The notes below the pieces were generated by a model. That model saw only the letters and a program-made list of their open reading frames with translations. It made no database searches and was not told the DNA's origin. Of a DNA stretch of 64,000 bases, positions 1 to 9,173 are shown piece by piece. Position 1 is the stretch's first letter. Each line of letters starts with the position of its first letter. A program made the position numbers and the translations under genes. Source of the DNA: Bdellovibrionota bacterium (lineage in GTDB: Bacteria; Bdellovibrionota_C; UBA2361; JAFLCA01); assembly GCA_030584005.1 (NCBI GenBank), contig CP129486.1:1305556-1369555 (forward strand), in the 5' to 3' direction.

Positions 1-1062
1 CTGGTAGGATTGCAGGGCTCGGGCAAGACCACGAGCGTTGCTAAGCTGGGGCGGTACCTCAAGCAAGAATTAAAGCGCAATCCGCTGCTTGTTCCCGCCG
101 ACGTCTATCGCCTCGCCGCAATTGAGCAGCTGCATACCCTTGGCAAGCAGAACAACATAACGGTGTACGAATCCGCCAAGGATCAGAGACCCACTCGATA
201 TTGCTACTAAGGCTGTCGCTTTTGCCAAGGGACACGGATTCGACACGGTGATTATCGATACTGCCGGGCGGCTGCAGATTGATCAGGAGCTCATGAAGGA
301 GCTCCAAGAGATCTCAGATGCCGTGCAGCCGCATGAGATACTGCTGGTGGCAGACGCCATGACCGGACAAGAAGCGGTGAATGTGGCTAAGGGGTTCGAT
401 CAAGCACTTGAGATAGATGGCCTGATCCTTACAAAGCTTGATGGTGATGCACGCGGCGGCGCAGCCCTCTCGATGCGAGCGGTGACCGGTAAGCCATTAA
501 GTTCATCGGTGTGGGAGAAAAATCAGAAGCACTCGAGCCGTTTCATCCTGAGCGCATGGCGTCGCGCATTCTGGGCATGGGGGATGTGCTGAGTCTGATC
601 GAGAAGGCGGTCAAACAGGTCGATGTGGAAGAGTCGCTGGCCCTGCACAAAAAGTTAAAGAAAAACGAATTCGGTTTGGACGATTTCCTCTCTCAAATGC
701 GCATGGTTCGCCGCATGGGCAGCATTTCCTCTCTGGCCTCGATGATTCCGGGGATGGATAAAATGATGAAGCAGGTTAATCCGGAGGATGCCGAGCGAGA
801 GATGAAGCACATAGAGGCAATGATACTATCGATGACCCCCGCCGAGCGGGTGAATCCGGCAATAATGAATGGGAGCCGAAGACGTCGCATAGCCAAAGGC
901 TCGGGAACTTCGGTCGAAGAGGTGAACAAGTTTCTCAAGCAGTTCCTCGAAATGAAAAAAATGATGTCCAAACTCTCCAAGATGGGGATGGGCGGACTCG
1001 GCCAGTTGATGGGCGGGAAAGGTTTAGGGGGACTTGGCGCTCTTCTCCGCGGCGGCCGGTAG
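1..1062 (+). CDS. ffh: Signal recognition particle GTPase Ffh, 5'-partial, two frameshifts
   Basis: Ffh binds SRP RNA and signal peptides of nascent membrane proteins and, with FtsY, delivers ribosomes to the membrane. The window opens just before the P-loop (GLQGSGKTT), so about 105 N-terminal residues are missing. The G domain continues with DTAGR and [10 protein letters not shown], followed by a methionine-rich M domain and a Gly/Leu tail ending [11 protein letters not shown]; the remaining 354 codons fit a protein of about 460. The reading frame is broken twice. Near 170-185 the frame shifts so that [10 protein letters not shown] follows ESAKDQ. Near 495 it shifts back: VTGKP must join KFIGVGEK, which one missing base in the stretch ccattaag would explain. 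Apart from these breaks every family motif is intact. Family assignment is firm. Because the gene is essential, sequencing error is more likely than true inactivation. Confidence 0.93.
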
Positions 1063-1419
1063 TTGAATCACGACGGGCGTGCTGCTTTGCCTCTGCACGC
1101 CGCCTTTCTCGGGAACACAAAGGACACAGCGGAGGGAAAGGGGATGCAAAGATCCTGGAGGAGAATCTGCTTTGACTCCTTAGGTTCCGTGGCGTTGGAA
1201 ATGGTAAATGAATGTGGCGAGTTCGGGCGGCGGTGGTTGGCTCGTGGCCTTTCTTTAGAACACGGAGCCCACTAGCCCGAAAACTCCGTGAACCAATCCA
1301 CGATTTTGGGAAAAGTGCCCGCCGCCGCACCGCGTGTTCTGGTGAGGTTGTCGATAGGCGGTGTCTCGCCTGAGCACCTGTGGTGCAAAGGCGGAGTTCA
1401 GCTTCATGCACAATCGCGA
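1063..1419. other. Intergenic region without a convincing gene
   Basis: No ORF here has recognisable family features; the reverse ORF running through 935-1411 is arginine-rich and reads as a shadow of ffh. The stretch holds a 7-bp inverted repeat (CACGGAG near 1261 and CTCCGTG near 1285) without a T-tract. It also holds a purine-rich phrase, aacacaaaggacacagcg, near 1115, which resembles degenerate intergenic repeats seen in many environmental genomes. It separates the convergent ffh and M48 genes. Confidence 0.5.
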
Positions 1420-2533
1420 CTAGCGACCCCGATCGAGATCCTTAATCCGCACGAAGCCTTGCTCTGGCTCTACGATCTTGAGCCAGTCGCCACGCTGGTC
1501 AACCGCCTTGACAGGTGCGCCGCGAGCTATTTCGGCAATTATGGGGGCTTCCGCATAAGGTTCAGTGTGGACCTCGGTTGAGAAGGCGCGCACCTTCCAT
1601 TGCATCGGGAACGGTTCACCCGCATCTATCCGATCATGATCACGCTGCACTCGCGATGCCTCCTCATAGTCGACCGCGAAACTATCGTCTGTTTCAAGGG
1701 TGGCAAAGGAGTCCGAACTGCGAATCCCGCGGAATCGTGCTTGCGCCTGGGGAAGCAGTTTACGCAGCTCCGCAATTCTTTCTGCTGAGCTTGGATGGGA
1801 GGAGAAGAATCCCAACGCATCTGCCACGCCAAACTCTGGGTTTCCCTGTACCCGTTCCCAAAAATCTATTGCAGATTCCGGTGCATATCCTGCGTCTGCC
1901 ATCAGAAACATGCCGATATGATCAGCTTCCAGCTCTTTGCGCTGCGATTCTGGGTTCACAATCATGGCCTTGAGTCCCTCACGCACCAGCACCGCTGCTA
2001 AGTCAGCCGCCATTCCATAGTAGCCGCCCTGTGAGTACACGACTTGACCTGTCACGCCGCCTGCGATCTCGGCCAACATTTCACTCACGGCTTCCTCGGG
2101 GGTGGGCTGCGTGTGGCCAGCCAACACATGCCCAATCTCGTGGGCCAGTACTGTAGCAAGTTCATCGTCGCTCTTGGCGACATCGAACATGCCAGACCAT
2201 ATAAAGATAAAATTACCGCGAGTAGCCGCAGCATTCTTTACCGATGCATCCTCGAAAACGTACACGTGCCAGGGGTTATTTCCTGCACCGGCGGCATCCG
2301 AGAGCTTGCTCACTAGAGAGCGCGCCCGATCAATGTGTTGATCGTTGCGTCGAGAGCGGATAGCGCTCCGTAAGCATGCCGAGCACATCTTGCCCGTACC
2401 GTTCCTCCTCAGCCGGGACCTCTGTTTGCGTGGGGATCACACCGGGAGGGATCGGCGGACGCGAGGCTCCGCACGCGGCGAGGGAGACCGCCAATATCAC
2501 CAATAAAATCAAACGAGTAGAAAATCGTACCAT
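1420..2533 (-). CDS. M48 family metalloprotease lipoprotein with C-terminal SH3-like domain, frameshifted
   Basis: A periplasmic zinc peptidase of the BepA/LoiP type (M48), a family involved in outer membrane protein quality control. The N-terminal piece (start at 2533) has a lipoprotein signal ending in the lipobox LAAC. It then runs EEERYGQDVLGMLTERYPL before hitting a stop at about 2330. The remainder is in another frame from about 2345 and carries the zinc motif HEIGH in VLAHEIGHVLAGH, the downstream glutamate region (ELEADHIGMFLMADAGY), and a C-terminal segment (last about 60 residues) resembling a bacterial SH3 domain. The two halves join exactly where family members are continuous, so one indel near 2340-2350 is inferred. 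It is convergent with ffh and divergent from the pirin gene. Identification is strong; whether the break is real is open. Confidence 0.85.
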
Positions 2534-2612
2534 TCGTGATTAAGCATTCACTGTCTATACAAGTATATTGATCATGGGGAGACTCAGCAAAGGGGCCCCA
2601 CAAGTGGAGAAA

Positions 2613-3308
2613 ATGAAGATGAAGGTACGCAAAGCCGAGGAGCGCGGTCAGGTTGCATTCGAGTGGTTGCAGAGTGCGCATACATTCTCTTTTGGAGAGT
2701 ACCATGATCCCAATCATATGGGGTTTCGCGTTCTGCGAGTGCTCAACGATGATGTGATAGCACCAGGCGGAGGCTTCCCCTTGCACCCGCACAAGGACAT
2801 GGAAATCATCACAGTAGTCCTTGAGGGCACCTTGTCGCACGCAGATAGTTTAGGCCATGAACAGGAGCTAAAACCCGGCGAGGTGCAATACATGTGCGCC
2901 GGAACCGGTATACGGCACAGCGAGTACAACGCGTCGCAGACCGAACCTGTCCACTTGTTACAGCTTTGGATAGTGCCACCCGAGAGGGGACTTGCTCCGC
3001 GCTACGAACAGAAAGAGGCGCCCGCCTTGCCAGGCGCGGTACTGACCCCGCTTGTCGGAAAGGACCCGCGCGCAGTTATTCAGTCGCATCAGGATATGAC
3101 CCTCTATCGCGGGGCGCTGGAACCAGGCTCCGATTTCCATTTCCCCATTACCTCGCACCGCGGTGCATGGATCCACCTCTTTAAGGGCTCGGGGAGTATC
3201 AATGGCGTTGAGCTCAAGGCCGGAGATGCCGTGGCTCTGGAAAATGAGAATGCGACATTCAGTGCGTCCAAAGAGGGAATGCAGTTCTTGCTCTTCGATC
3301 TCGCTTAG
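2613..3308 (+). CDS. Pirin family protein
   Basis: A bicupin of the pirin/YhhW family, whose members include quercetin 2,3-dioxygenases and redox-sensing regulators. The N-terminal cupin carries the metal-binding set HPHKDMEI (two His), then GEVQYMCAGTGIRHSEYN (Glu/His). The C-terminal cupin is the usual degenerate one (GSGSINGVELKAGDAVAL). I chose the ATG at 2613 because gtggaga lies just upstream and the family normally begins with the residues KVRKAEERG; an in-frame ATG at 2568 would add 15 unconvincing residues. Length of about 231 residues is normal for the family. The gene stands alone, divergent from the M48 gene, and the true substrate cannot be read from sequence. Confidence 0.9.
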   Translation: MKMKVRKAEERGQVAFEWLQSAHTFSFGEYHDPNHMGFRVLRVLNDDVIAPGGGFPLHPHKDMEIITVVLEGTLSHADSLGHEQELKPGEVQYMCAGTGIRHSEYNASQTEPVHLLQLWIVPPERGLAPRYEQKEAPALPGAVLTPLVGKDPRAVIQSHQDMTLYRGALEPGSDFHFPITSHRGAWIHLFKGSGSINGVELKAGDAVALENENATFSASKEGMQFLLFDLA

Positions 3309-3429
3309 CGACCGCTGCATCGAGCATGAATGGGGTGAGAGTAACGAGTTACAGCGATGGTGGTCGGTGCGCAGCTTGTTCTTAGGAAGGTAGCCCACAG
3401 GTAGTGGGAGGAGGAGATAATGCCTCTCC

Positions 3430-3690
3430 CTATCTCGACTATCTCTTGCGGACGATGCTGCGCGCTTTCTTTTTTGGGTTGGAGCAAGCTGGAGTTCGAT
3501 ACCCACGGCCTCAAGTATAGTGGCGAGACTGGACAGTTTTGCATTTCCCTACTTTGAGAAGGAGCGCTAGAGATCTTCACGATTGAGTTCGGTTGCTCGC
3601 GCAATAGCGGTAACGCCGCCGTGAGTTTCGACCACATATCTGAGACGAGGAGGCAACACCTCTTCGGAAGCCTCAAGGCAGTACGACGCT
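3430..3690 (-). pseudogene. Decayed XRE-type addiction-module antidote (antitoxin) gene
   Basis: Translating the minus strand from about 3677 gives LEASEEVLPPRLRYVVETHG, then GVTAIARATELNREDL, a TAG stop, RSFSK, a second TAG stop, and GNAKLSSLATILEAVGIELQ. This matches the helix-turn-helix core of the probable addiction module antidote family (TIGR02684-like), where the interrupted positions are normally a Tyr and a charged residue. A further TGA or frameshift lies upstream of LEASEE. No intact ORF remains and no toxin gene (HigB/RelE-like) is visible next to it. TAG is used as a normal stop by neighbouring genes, so readthrough is unlikely. I infer a dead antitoxin left from a toxin-antitoxin module. 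Confidence 0.6.
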
Positions 3691-3766
3691 CAGGTCACCA
3701 TGACGACCGAAATACACCCGATATCCTGGTCCGCATACTATTGCTGCTGCGGTGGTCGGCTGGCCA

Positions 3767-4228
3767 CTACGGTATCGGCATCAGTGGGGCTAATCGTCCG
3801 ATGTGCCTAAGCCATGTCTCTGGCCGGCGCTTGCAAATCAGTCTCAACTTGTCCTCACTTTCCATAATGTGAAAGCAATCCCAGCGCTCTTTGCCGAGCT
3901 TGAGCAGCTCTTCTTCCATAGCTTGAGCGCTCTCTGACGCGTCGAGTTCCACCACGTGGTATTCCATGCCGAAGAGCTTCGAGTATTCCTCCTGGGCCCC
4001 AGTGGTCACCTTGTCCTTAATCGGCGCTAGAGACTCCACCGCCTTTCGAGTTTCCTGCCAGGCCTTCTCCATATGGGAGGCCCAGTCCGCCTCGGCCTGC
4101 TGCTCTGTTGTCGGAGTGGGGGACGCAGCAGTCTCTCCTGATTGCTGGCAAGCGGTGCTTAAGCCAAGGCTCACGCAAATAGCTAACCTATGGAGGATTT
4201 TGAGTTTTTCACTTCGGTATAGTACCAT
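3767..4228 (-). CDS. Putative lipoprotein of unknown function
   Basis: No family recognised. The ATG at 4228 is preceded by gcaggtgcggg. It opens a protein of about 153 residues with a basic N-terminus, a hydrophobic stretch and a lipobox (LSTAC) followed by a Ser/Thr/Pro-rich linker, so a periplasmic lipid-anchored protein is expected. The body is charged and probably helical (ADWASHMEKAWQETRKAVES), with two later cysteines (RWDCFHIM, RLICKRR) that could pair. An in-frame start at 4264 would place 12 residues before the signal and is less likely. It stands alone and divergent from the phosphoribosyltransferase gene. Confidence 0.65.
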   Translation of the reverse strand: MVLYRSEKLKILHRLAICVSLGLSTACQQSGETAASPTPTTEQQAEADWASHMEKAWQETRKAVESLAPIKDKVTTGAQEEYSKLFGMEYHVVELDASESAQAMEEELLKLGKERWDCFHIMESEDKLRLICKRRPETWLRHIGRLAPLMPIP

Positions 4229-4302
4229 CCCGCACCTGCTTAAATAAAAATACATTTGATACATTCAACTTGGCCAGGCCTTCCTTCGGATGACTATTAT
4301 AT

Positions 4303-4851
4303 ATGCAGTTACCCCCCCACTTTCAGCAAGTGTTCAGTGGCGAGCAGATCGATGAAGCGGTAAAGCGCATGGGGCGCGCCATCTCGGTATGGGCCGAAGA
4401 GGTGTGGCAGAGTTCACATACTGAAATCTTGACCATTCCGGTGCTGCGCGGAGCTATCTTTTTTTATGCCGACCTGGTGCGGGCGATCACGCGCTCGGTT
4501 GAGATCGCACCTACCCGCACTTGGGCCTACGAGGATAATGCGGTGCAGCGTAGCGACTTGCGGATGCACCTGGACGAAGTTCCGGCGGCGGGGAGAGCGG
4601 TGCTGATAGTGGATGACATCTGTGATACCGGGCGTACTTTGGAGAAGCTCTCTCAGGGACTTAAAGCAGCCGGGGCGCGTGAGGTGCGTAGTGCCGTGAT
4701 GGTGCGGCGCATTCTCGACACGCAGACTTTTAAGCCCGATTGGCAGGGCTTTGAGTATCCGGGCGCCGAGTGGTTAGTGGGCTATGGCATGGATGACAAT
4801 AATCAGTTTCGCAATTTGCATCAGATCTGTGCGATCAGGCAGGTAGGATAA
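4303..4851 (+). CDS. Hypoxanthine phosphoribosyltransferase-like protein
   Basis: A type I phosphoribosyltransferase of about 182 residues, which would convert hypoxanthine/guanine plus PRPP into IMP/GMP in purine salvage. The PRPP-binding loop VLIVDDICDTGRTL (around residues 100-113) is canonical. An upstream PVLRGAIFFYADLVR segment corresponds to the loop I/II region, and WLVGYGMDD plus a late QFRNLHQICAI match the C-terminal purine-binding part of HPRTs. The next gene (wzt) begins 3 bp after the stop, so it is probably the first gene of the exporter operon. That link may be only transcriptional. Xanthine- or guanine-preferring relatives cannot be excluded. Confidence 0.85.
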   Translation: MQLPPHFQQVFSGEQIDEAVKRMGRAISVWAEEVWQSSHTEILTIPVLRGAIFFYADLVRAITRSVEIAPTRTWAYEDNAVQRSDLRMHLDEVPAAGRAVLIVDDICDTGRTLEKLSQGLKAAGAREVRSAVMVRRILDTQTFKPDWQGFEYPGAEWLVGYGMDDNNQFRNLHQICAIRQVG

Positions 4852-4854
4852 CGC

Positions 4855-6162
4855 GTGGCTACGTCCCGACCGTCTATAACATACGCCATTGACCTTGTGG
4901 ATGTGTCGAAGGCCTTCAAGCGTAAGACCATACGGGGCGGGTACTCCACGGTGAAGTCCTCGCTGGTGCAGCTCTTCCGTCCCCGACAACCGAAGCGCGC
5001 CACGTACACCCAGGTGCTTAGAGATGTGACGCTGCGCATCCCGAGCGGCAGCTCCGTCGGAGTGATCGGCAGAAATGGCTCCGGCAAGTCCACACTGCTT
5101 AAGCTTATCACGGGCATCTATCGCCCCGACTGCGGCACGGTGCAGGTGCGCGGCCGCGTTGCGGCACTCATTGAGCTCGGAGCCGGATTCCACCCCGATT
5201 TCACGGGCCGCGAGAACGTCTACTTGGCAGCAGCCATGTACGGCCTGAGTAAGCGCGAGATTGCAGAGCGGTTCGACGCCATTGTGGAATTCGCCGAGCT
5301 GGCCGAGGTCATTGATGACCCGGTGCGTACCTATTCTTCGGGGATGTTTATGCGGCTTGGCTTTAGCCTTGCCATCCACACTGACCCGGATGTGCTGCTG
5401 ATTGACGAAGTGCTGGCGGTAGGGGATGCCGCTTTTGTGGCCAAGTGCAAAGACGAGGTGGCGAAGCTCAGAAAAGCGGGGAAGACACTGCTGTTAGTGA
5501 CGCATGATCTTGAGGCCGTCGAGCGCTGGTGTGATGAAGTGCTGTGGATTCATGGTGGTGATGTGCGGGAGCGCGGGGAGCCGCGCCGAGTCATTGACGC
5601 CTACCGCGAGTTTTTGGAGCGCGGAGAGGAACAGCAACTCCTCACACAAGAACGTGAATCCCAAGATGCGGAGCCGACCGGCGGCATTGAAACCGCGACG
5701 CCCTGCGGCACCGAAAGCCAACGCTGGGGGAGTCGGGAGGTGGAGATCACCTCTGTGCGGCTCATTGATCGCGGAGCCGAAGAGCGGCGAGTGTTCCATC
5801 CTGATGATGCGCTCGACATCGAAATCGCCTACGCGGTGCGCGAACCGGTTCAGGATATTGTTTTCGGCATCGGGATTCAGCGTGAAGACGGCTTGATAGT
5901 GCATGGCAGCAACACCGATATCGAACGTGAGCCGGTACCTGCACTCGGTCGGAGCGGGGTGGTGCGCTATACGATTTCACGGCTCGGACTGCTTGATGGC
6001 ACTTACCACCTCGATGCCGCTGTGCATCGCGCTGACGGCTATCCCTATGACTACCACAAGAACGCGCTCACCTTTGCCGTGCGCTCGGCGCATCCGCAGG
6101 TCGGCGTCATCGTGCCGCCGCACCGTTGGGAGTTCATCGTCGCGGAGGCTGACGCTGCATGA
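4855..6162 (+). CDS. Wzt-type polysaccharide ABC exporter ATPase
   Basis: ATPase subunit of an O-antigen/teichoic-acid type exporter acting at the inner membrane with the Wzm permease that follows. Start is GTG. Residues 1-about 250 are an ABC domain: Walker A GRNGSGKST (about 72-80), signature YSSGMFMRLGF (about 161-171), Walker B VLLIDEVLAVGD (about 180-191) and the H-loop VTHDLE. Residues about 300-430 form a Wzt_C-like beta-sandwich carbohydrate-binding domain (VFGIGIQREDGLIVHGSNTD), which in known O8/O9a systems recognises the capped end of the glycan. The extension implies that export is coupled to a finished chain. The stop overlaps the Wzm start by 4 bp. Confidence 0.93.
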   Translation: MATSRPSITYAIDLVDVSKAFKRKTIRGGYSTVKSSLVQLFRPRQPKRATYTQVLRDVTLRIPSGSSVGVIGRNGSGKSTLLKLITGIYRPDCGTVQVRGRVAALIELGAGFHPDFTGRENVYLAAAMYGLSKREIAERFDAIVEFAELAEVIDDPVRTYSSGMFMRLGFSLAIHTDPDVLLIDEVLAVGDAAFVAKCKDEVAKLRKAGKTLLLVTHDLEAVERWCDEVLWIHGGDVRERGEPRRVIDAYREFLERGEEQQLLTQERESQDAEPTGGIETATPCGTESQRWGSREVEITSVRLIDRGAEERRVFHPDDALDIEIAYAVREPVQDIVFGIGIQREDGLIVHGSNTDIEREPVPALGRSGVVRYTISRLGLLDGTYHLDAAVHRADGYPYDYHKNALTFAVRSAHPQVGVIVPPHRWEFIVAEADAA

Positions 6163-6938
6163 TCTCTGACTTCGCTGCCTTGGCACGTCATCGTGGATTG
6201 GTGTGGGCGCTCGTCAAGCGTCACCTAGCGCTGCGTTATCGCGGCTCTGCGCTTGGCTTCCTGTGGTCATTCCTCAACCCGCTCTGCCTTATGGCGGTCT
6301 ACCTGGTGGTATTCCAGTACTACATGCGCTTTGAGACCGAGCACAACTACGCTATTTTCCTGTTTTGCGGCCTGCTGCCCTGGCTCTGGGTGACGGGCGC
6401 GCTCAATGAGGGCACCTCCTCGGTGGTTTCAAGCGGCCACCTGATCACGAAATCAATGTTCCCTGCCCATATCTTGCCGACCGTGGCCGTGCTGTCGAAC
6501 CTTATGAACTTCCTCTTTGCGCTGCCGCTGCTGCTGTTGATCATATACCTGGCCGGTGAGCCCGTGCACTTGAGCTGGCTCTATGTTCCCGGAATTATCG
6601 TGCTGCAAACGCTCTTGCTCTTGGGTCTCACCTGGGCCCTGGCTGCGCTCAATGTGCGGCTGCGGGATGTGCAGCACATCACCGCGAATCTCCTCACCAT
6701 GCTTTTTTTCCTCTGTCCGATACTGTATCCGCACGCGACGGTGCCGGAGGCATGGCGCTTCACCCTCGATTGGAACCCTTTCGCCGTTCTGACGATGATG
6801 TACCATGCGGCCATCCTGGAAGGTCATGCACCGCTGCTTAGTCAGGTGGGGTTTGTGACCGTGGTCAGTCTGGGAGCGCTGCTCATCGGCAGCCTTGTCT
6901 TTGACAGCTACCGGGAGACATTCGCAGAGCTGCTATGA
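6159..6938 (+). CDS. Wzm-type ABC-2 polysaccharide export permease
   Basis: Integral membrane partner of the upstream Wzt, 259 residues with about six hydrophobic segments (for example LCLMAVYLVVFQYY, LLLLIIYLAGEP, LLTMLFFLCPILY). The N-terminal WALVKRHLALRYRGSALGFL, with LWSFLNPL following, is the classic ABC-2 (TagG/Wzm) signature, and the NPFAVLTMMYHAAILEG region is also typical. It would move an undecaprenyl-linked glycan across the inner membrane. The start codon overlaps the wzt stop and its own stop overlaps the next gene by 4 bp, so translational coupling is likely. Confidence 0.92.
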   Translation: MISDFAALARHRGLVWALVKRHLALRYRGSALGFLWSFLNPLCLMAVYLVVFQYYMRFETEHNYAIFLFCGLLPWLWVTGALNEGTSSVVSSGHLITKSMFPAHILPTVAVLSNLMNFLFALPLLLLIIYLAGEPVHLSWLYVPGIIVLQTLLLLGLTWALAALNVRLRDVQHITANLLTMLFFLCPILYPHATVPEAWRFTLDWNPFAVLTMMYHAAILEGHAPLLSQVGFVTVVSLGALLIGSLVFDSYRETFAELL

Positions 6939-8011
6939 CGAATCGACCTGTGCATCAATTAGTCCACACCCTGAGCTATGGCGATGCCATATCGACTGAG
7001 GTAATGGCGCTTCGCGATTGCTTTCGTGAGTTCGGTGTCGCGAGCGATATTTACTCTATTAACACCCACCCGCGGCTTAAGGGTCAGGCTTTGGACTATC
7101 GCGAGTTTCCCAAGGACTTCGATGGTCGGGTGTTGCTGCACTATTCCCTCGGTTCGCCGCTGAATGACCTGTACCGTTCACTCAATAAGGCCGAACGCAC
7201 ACTCATATACCACAATCTCACTCCACCGGAGTGGTTCGAACGGGTCAATCCGCGGGTGGTAGCGGATATTAAGCGTGGTATCACGGAACTGCCCGAACTT
7301 TGCAGGCTCTCGCAGCGCATCCTTGCTGACTCTGCCTTCAATGCAGGCGAGCTGACCCGCTACGGCGTGCGGGCGGAGGTGCTGGAGCTGTGCGTCAGCC
7401 CAACCCGCTGGAACGTGGAGACCAACCACGGGATCCGCTCATTAATGGCAGCACGGGGCGGCATTCATGTGCTGCATGTGGGCAGGCTTGCCCCCAATAA
7501 GTGTATCGAAGACATCATAAAGAGCTTTTTTTACCTGCATCACTACGTGGAGCCAAAAAGCACCCTGTGGCTCTCCGGAATCGATATCGATACGGAGCTG
7601 TACTCATTCGCACTCAAGCGCCTTGTACGCGAGCTTCTGCTCGAAGATGCTGTGCATTTCCTGGGACTCATGGCGGATGAAGAGCTGCGTGCCCTGTATG
7701 AGGGGGCGAGTGCCTATCTCTGCATGAGCGAACATGAGGGATTCTGTTTGCCGGTGATTGAGGCGATGAGCTTTGGCCTGCCGGTGATTGCCTATGCATC
7801 GAGTGCGGTTGTCGATACGGTGGGCTCGGGCGGAATTCTTGTGCGCGAGAAGCGTCATCCGGAGATTGCCGAACTGATGTACGAGGTTGCAACCAATACT
7901 GAGTTGCGCACGAAGCTGCAGATCGCGGGGCGGCGGCGGGTAGAGAATCTCTCCTACCAACACTTCCAAGCCAGAGTGGGGGAACTGTATGACCTTCACC
8001 ATCGGGCTTGA
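6935..8011 (+). CDS. GT4-family glycosyltransferase
   Basis: Cytoplasmic glycosyltransferase of the GT-B fold, 358 residues. The C-terminal Rossmann half is a typical GT4 domain: HVLHVGRLAPNKCIEDIIKS, then LWLSGIDIDTELYSFALKRL, then the retaining EX7E-type motif in SEHEGFCLPVIEAMSFGLPV. The N-terminal half (LLHYSLGSPLND, RTLIYHNLTPPEWF) is the acceptor-binding part. It begins on the wzm stop (ATGA overlap) and its 3' end overlaps the next glycosyltransferase by 23 bp. Donor and acceptor cannot be read from sequence; mannose or rhamnose transfer is common among such genes beside Wzm/Wzt. Confidence 0.9.
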   Translation: MTNRPVHQLVHTLSYGDAISTEVMALRDCFREFGVASDIYSINTHPRLKGQALDYREFPKDFDGRVLLHYSLGSPLNDLYRSLNKAERTLIYHNLTPPEWFERVNPRVVADIKRGITELPELCRLSQRILADSAFNAGELTRYGVRAEVLELCVSPTRWNVETNHGIRSLMAARGGIHVLHVGRLAPNKCIEDIIKSFFYLHHYVEPKSTLWLSGIDIDTELYSFALKRLVRELLLEDAVHFLGLMADEELRALYEGASAYLCMSEHEGFCLPVIEAMSFGLPVIAYASSAVVDTVGSGGILVREKRHPEIAELMYEVATNTELRTKLQIAGRRRVENLSYQHFQARVGELYDLHHRA

Positions 8012-9173
8012 TTTGAGCGCCCTAGACCAAGGGTTCAAATCACATGCCTACAGGGGAATCGGACGCTACGTGCGAGAGCTCTCGCGCCATCTCCTCGAGA
8101 TGGATGACCAGGGATTAAAAATCCTACCCTTTGATCACACCCACTATCGGCTGCCCGGAACGATGGATAGGCTGCTGCAAGCAGTCCCCGCGGGGCGGCA
8201 GACACTGCGCCAACAGATCGCCTATCCGCTGCAGCTCAGCACTGTGGCCCGCGGTAAGTTCAACGCCTTGCATTTCCCCGCGCATATGGATGCGCCGACC
8301 TGGTGCGCTATTCCGTGCATCGTCACGGTGTTGGATCTTATCCCGCTGGTGTGCGCCGATCTGTACAAGGCAGAGCGGCCGGGGTGGCGGTATGCACTCG
8401 CGCGGGGATTGGAGAATCGGGCCATTCGCAATGCGAAACTGCTATTCGCCATCAGCGAGAATACGGCCCGCGATGTGGTGCGTGTTCTCGGCATTCCGCG
8501 CGAGCGCATCGTGGTCACGCCGCTGGGGGTGGATGATCGGTTCTTTGCTGATCCTGGGGATGTGGATGAGGTTGCCTTGCGGAAGTCGCTTGGCCTGCCG
8601 CCCGAGCGTCCGATCGTCGTCTACGTGGGTGGTCTCGACCCCAGAAAGAACAGCGCATTGATGCTTAAGGCATTTAGAGAGGTAGCAGCTGCGGCTCGCT
8701 TAGCCAGGCGTGCCCCGCCGGTCCTTGCGATGGTAGGACGCTACACTGAAGAGCGAGGTTATCCGCACTTTCTGCGCACCGTAGCCGAACTCGGACTGGG
8801 CCCCGATGTGGTGGAGACGGGGTTTTTGGAAGATGCCGCCCTTTTAAAGCTCTTTAGGATCGCCGCGCTTTTTTTCTTTCCCAGCCTTTATGAGGGCTTT
8901 GGCCTTCCCCCTCTGGAGGCTATGGCGGCGGGGGTTCCAGTGGTCAGTTCGCGGGCCTCCGCGATGGCTGAAACGGTTGGTGATGCCGCCTTGACCTTTG
9001 ACCCTGCGAGCGTCGATGAGGCAGTTGCAGCGATGCTCGCAGTGCTTGAGAATCGGGAGGTAGCACAGCGTCTTCGAGATGCCGGCCCCGCGCAGGCAAG
9101 ACGTTATACGTGGCGGCGAACCGCCGAGGCTACGTTTGCCGGATATAAGCGTTTTCAAGGTGAGCGATCGTGA
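7989..9173 (+). CDS. GT4-family glycosyltransferase (second)
   Basis: A second GT-B glycosyltransferase, 394 residues, of the mannosyltransferase-B/WbaZ-like type. N-terminal GIGRYVRELSRHLLEMD is a typical opening. The middle has FAISENTARDVVRVLG and VVTPLGVDDRFF. The donor-binding half has VVYVGGLDPRKNSALMLKAF and the motif SLYEGFGLPPLEAMAAGVPV with both glutamates of EX7E. It starts inside the end of the previous gene and its stop overlaps the GTG start of the next gene, so all are co-translated. It probably adds repeat or adaptor sugars to the exported glycan. Confidence 0.9.
   Translation: MTFTIGLDLSALDQGFKSHAYRGIGRYVRELSRHLLEMDDQGLKILPFDHTHYRLPGTMDRLLQAVPAGRQTLRQQIAYPLQLSTVARGKFNALHFPAHMDAPTWCAIPCIVTVLDLIPLVCADLYKAERPGWRYALARGLENRAIRNAKLLFAISENTARDVVRVLGIPRERIVVTPLGVDDRFFADPGDVDEVALRKSLGLPPERPIVVYVGGLDPRKNSALMLKAFREVAAAARLARRAPPVLAMVGRYTEERGYPHFLRTVAELGLGPDVVETGFLEDAALLKLFRIAALFFFPSLYEGFGLPPLEAMAAGVPVVSSRASAMAETVGDAALTFDPASVDEAVAAMLAVLENREVAQRLRDAGPAQARRYTWRRTAEATFAGYKRFQGERS

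Noticed and set aside
4774..5379. 201-codon minus-strand ORF opposite wzt
   Set aside because: His/Arg-rich shadow of the ABC ATPase; no family features.
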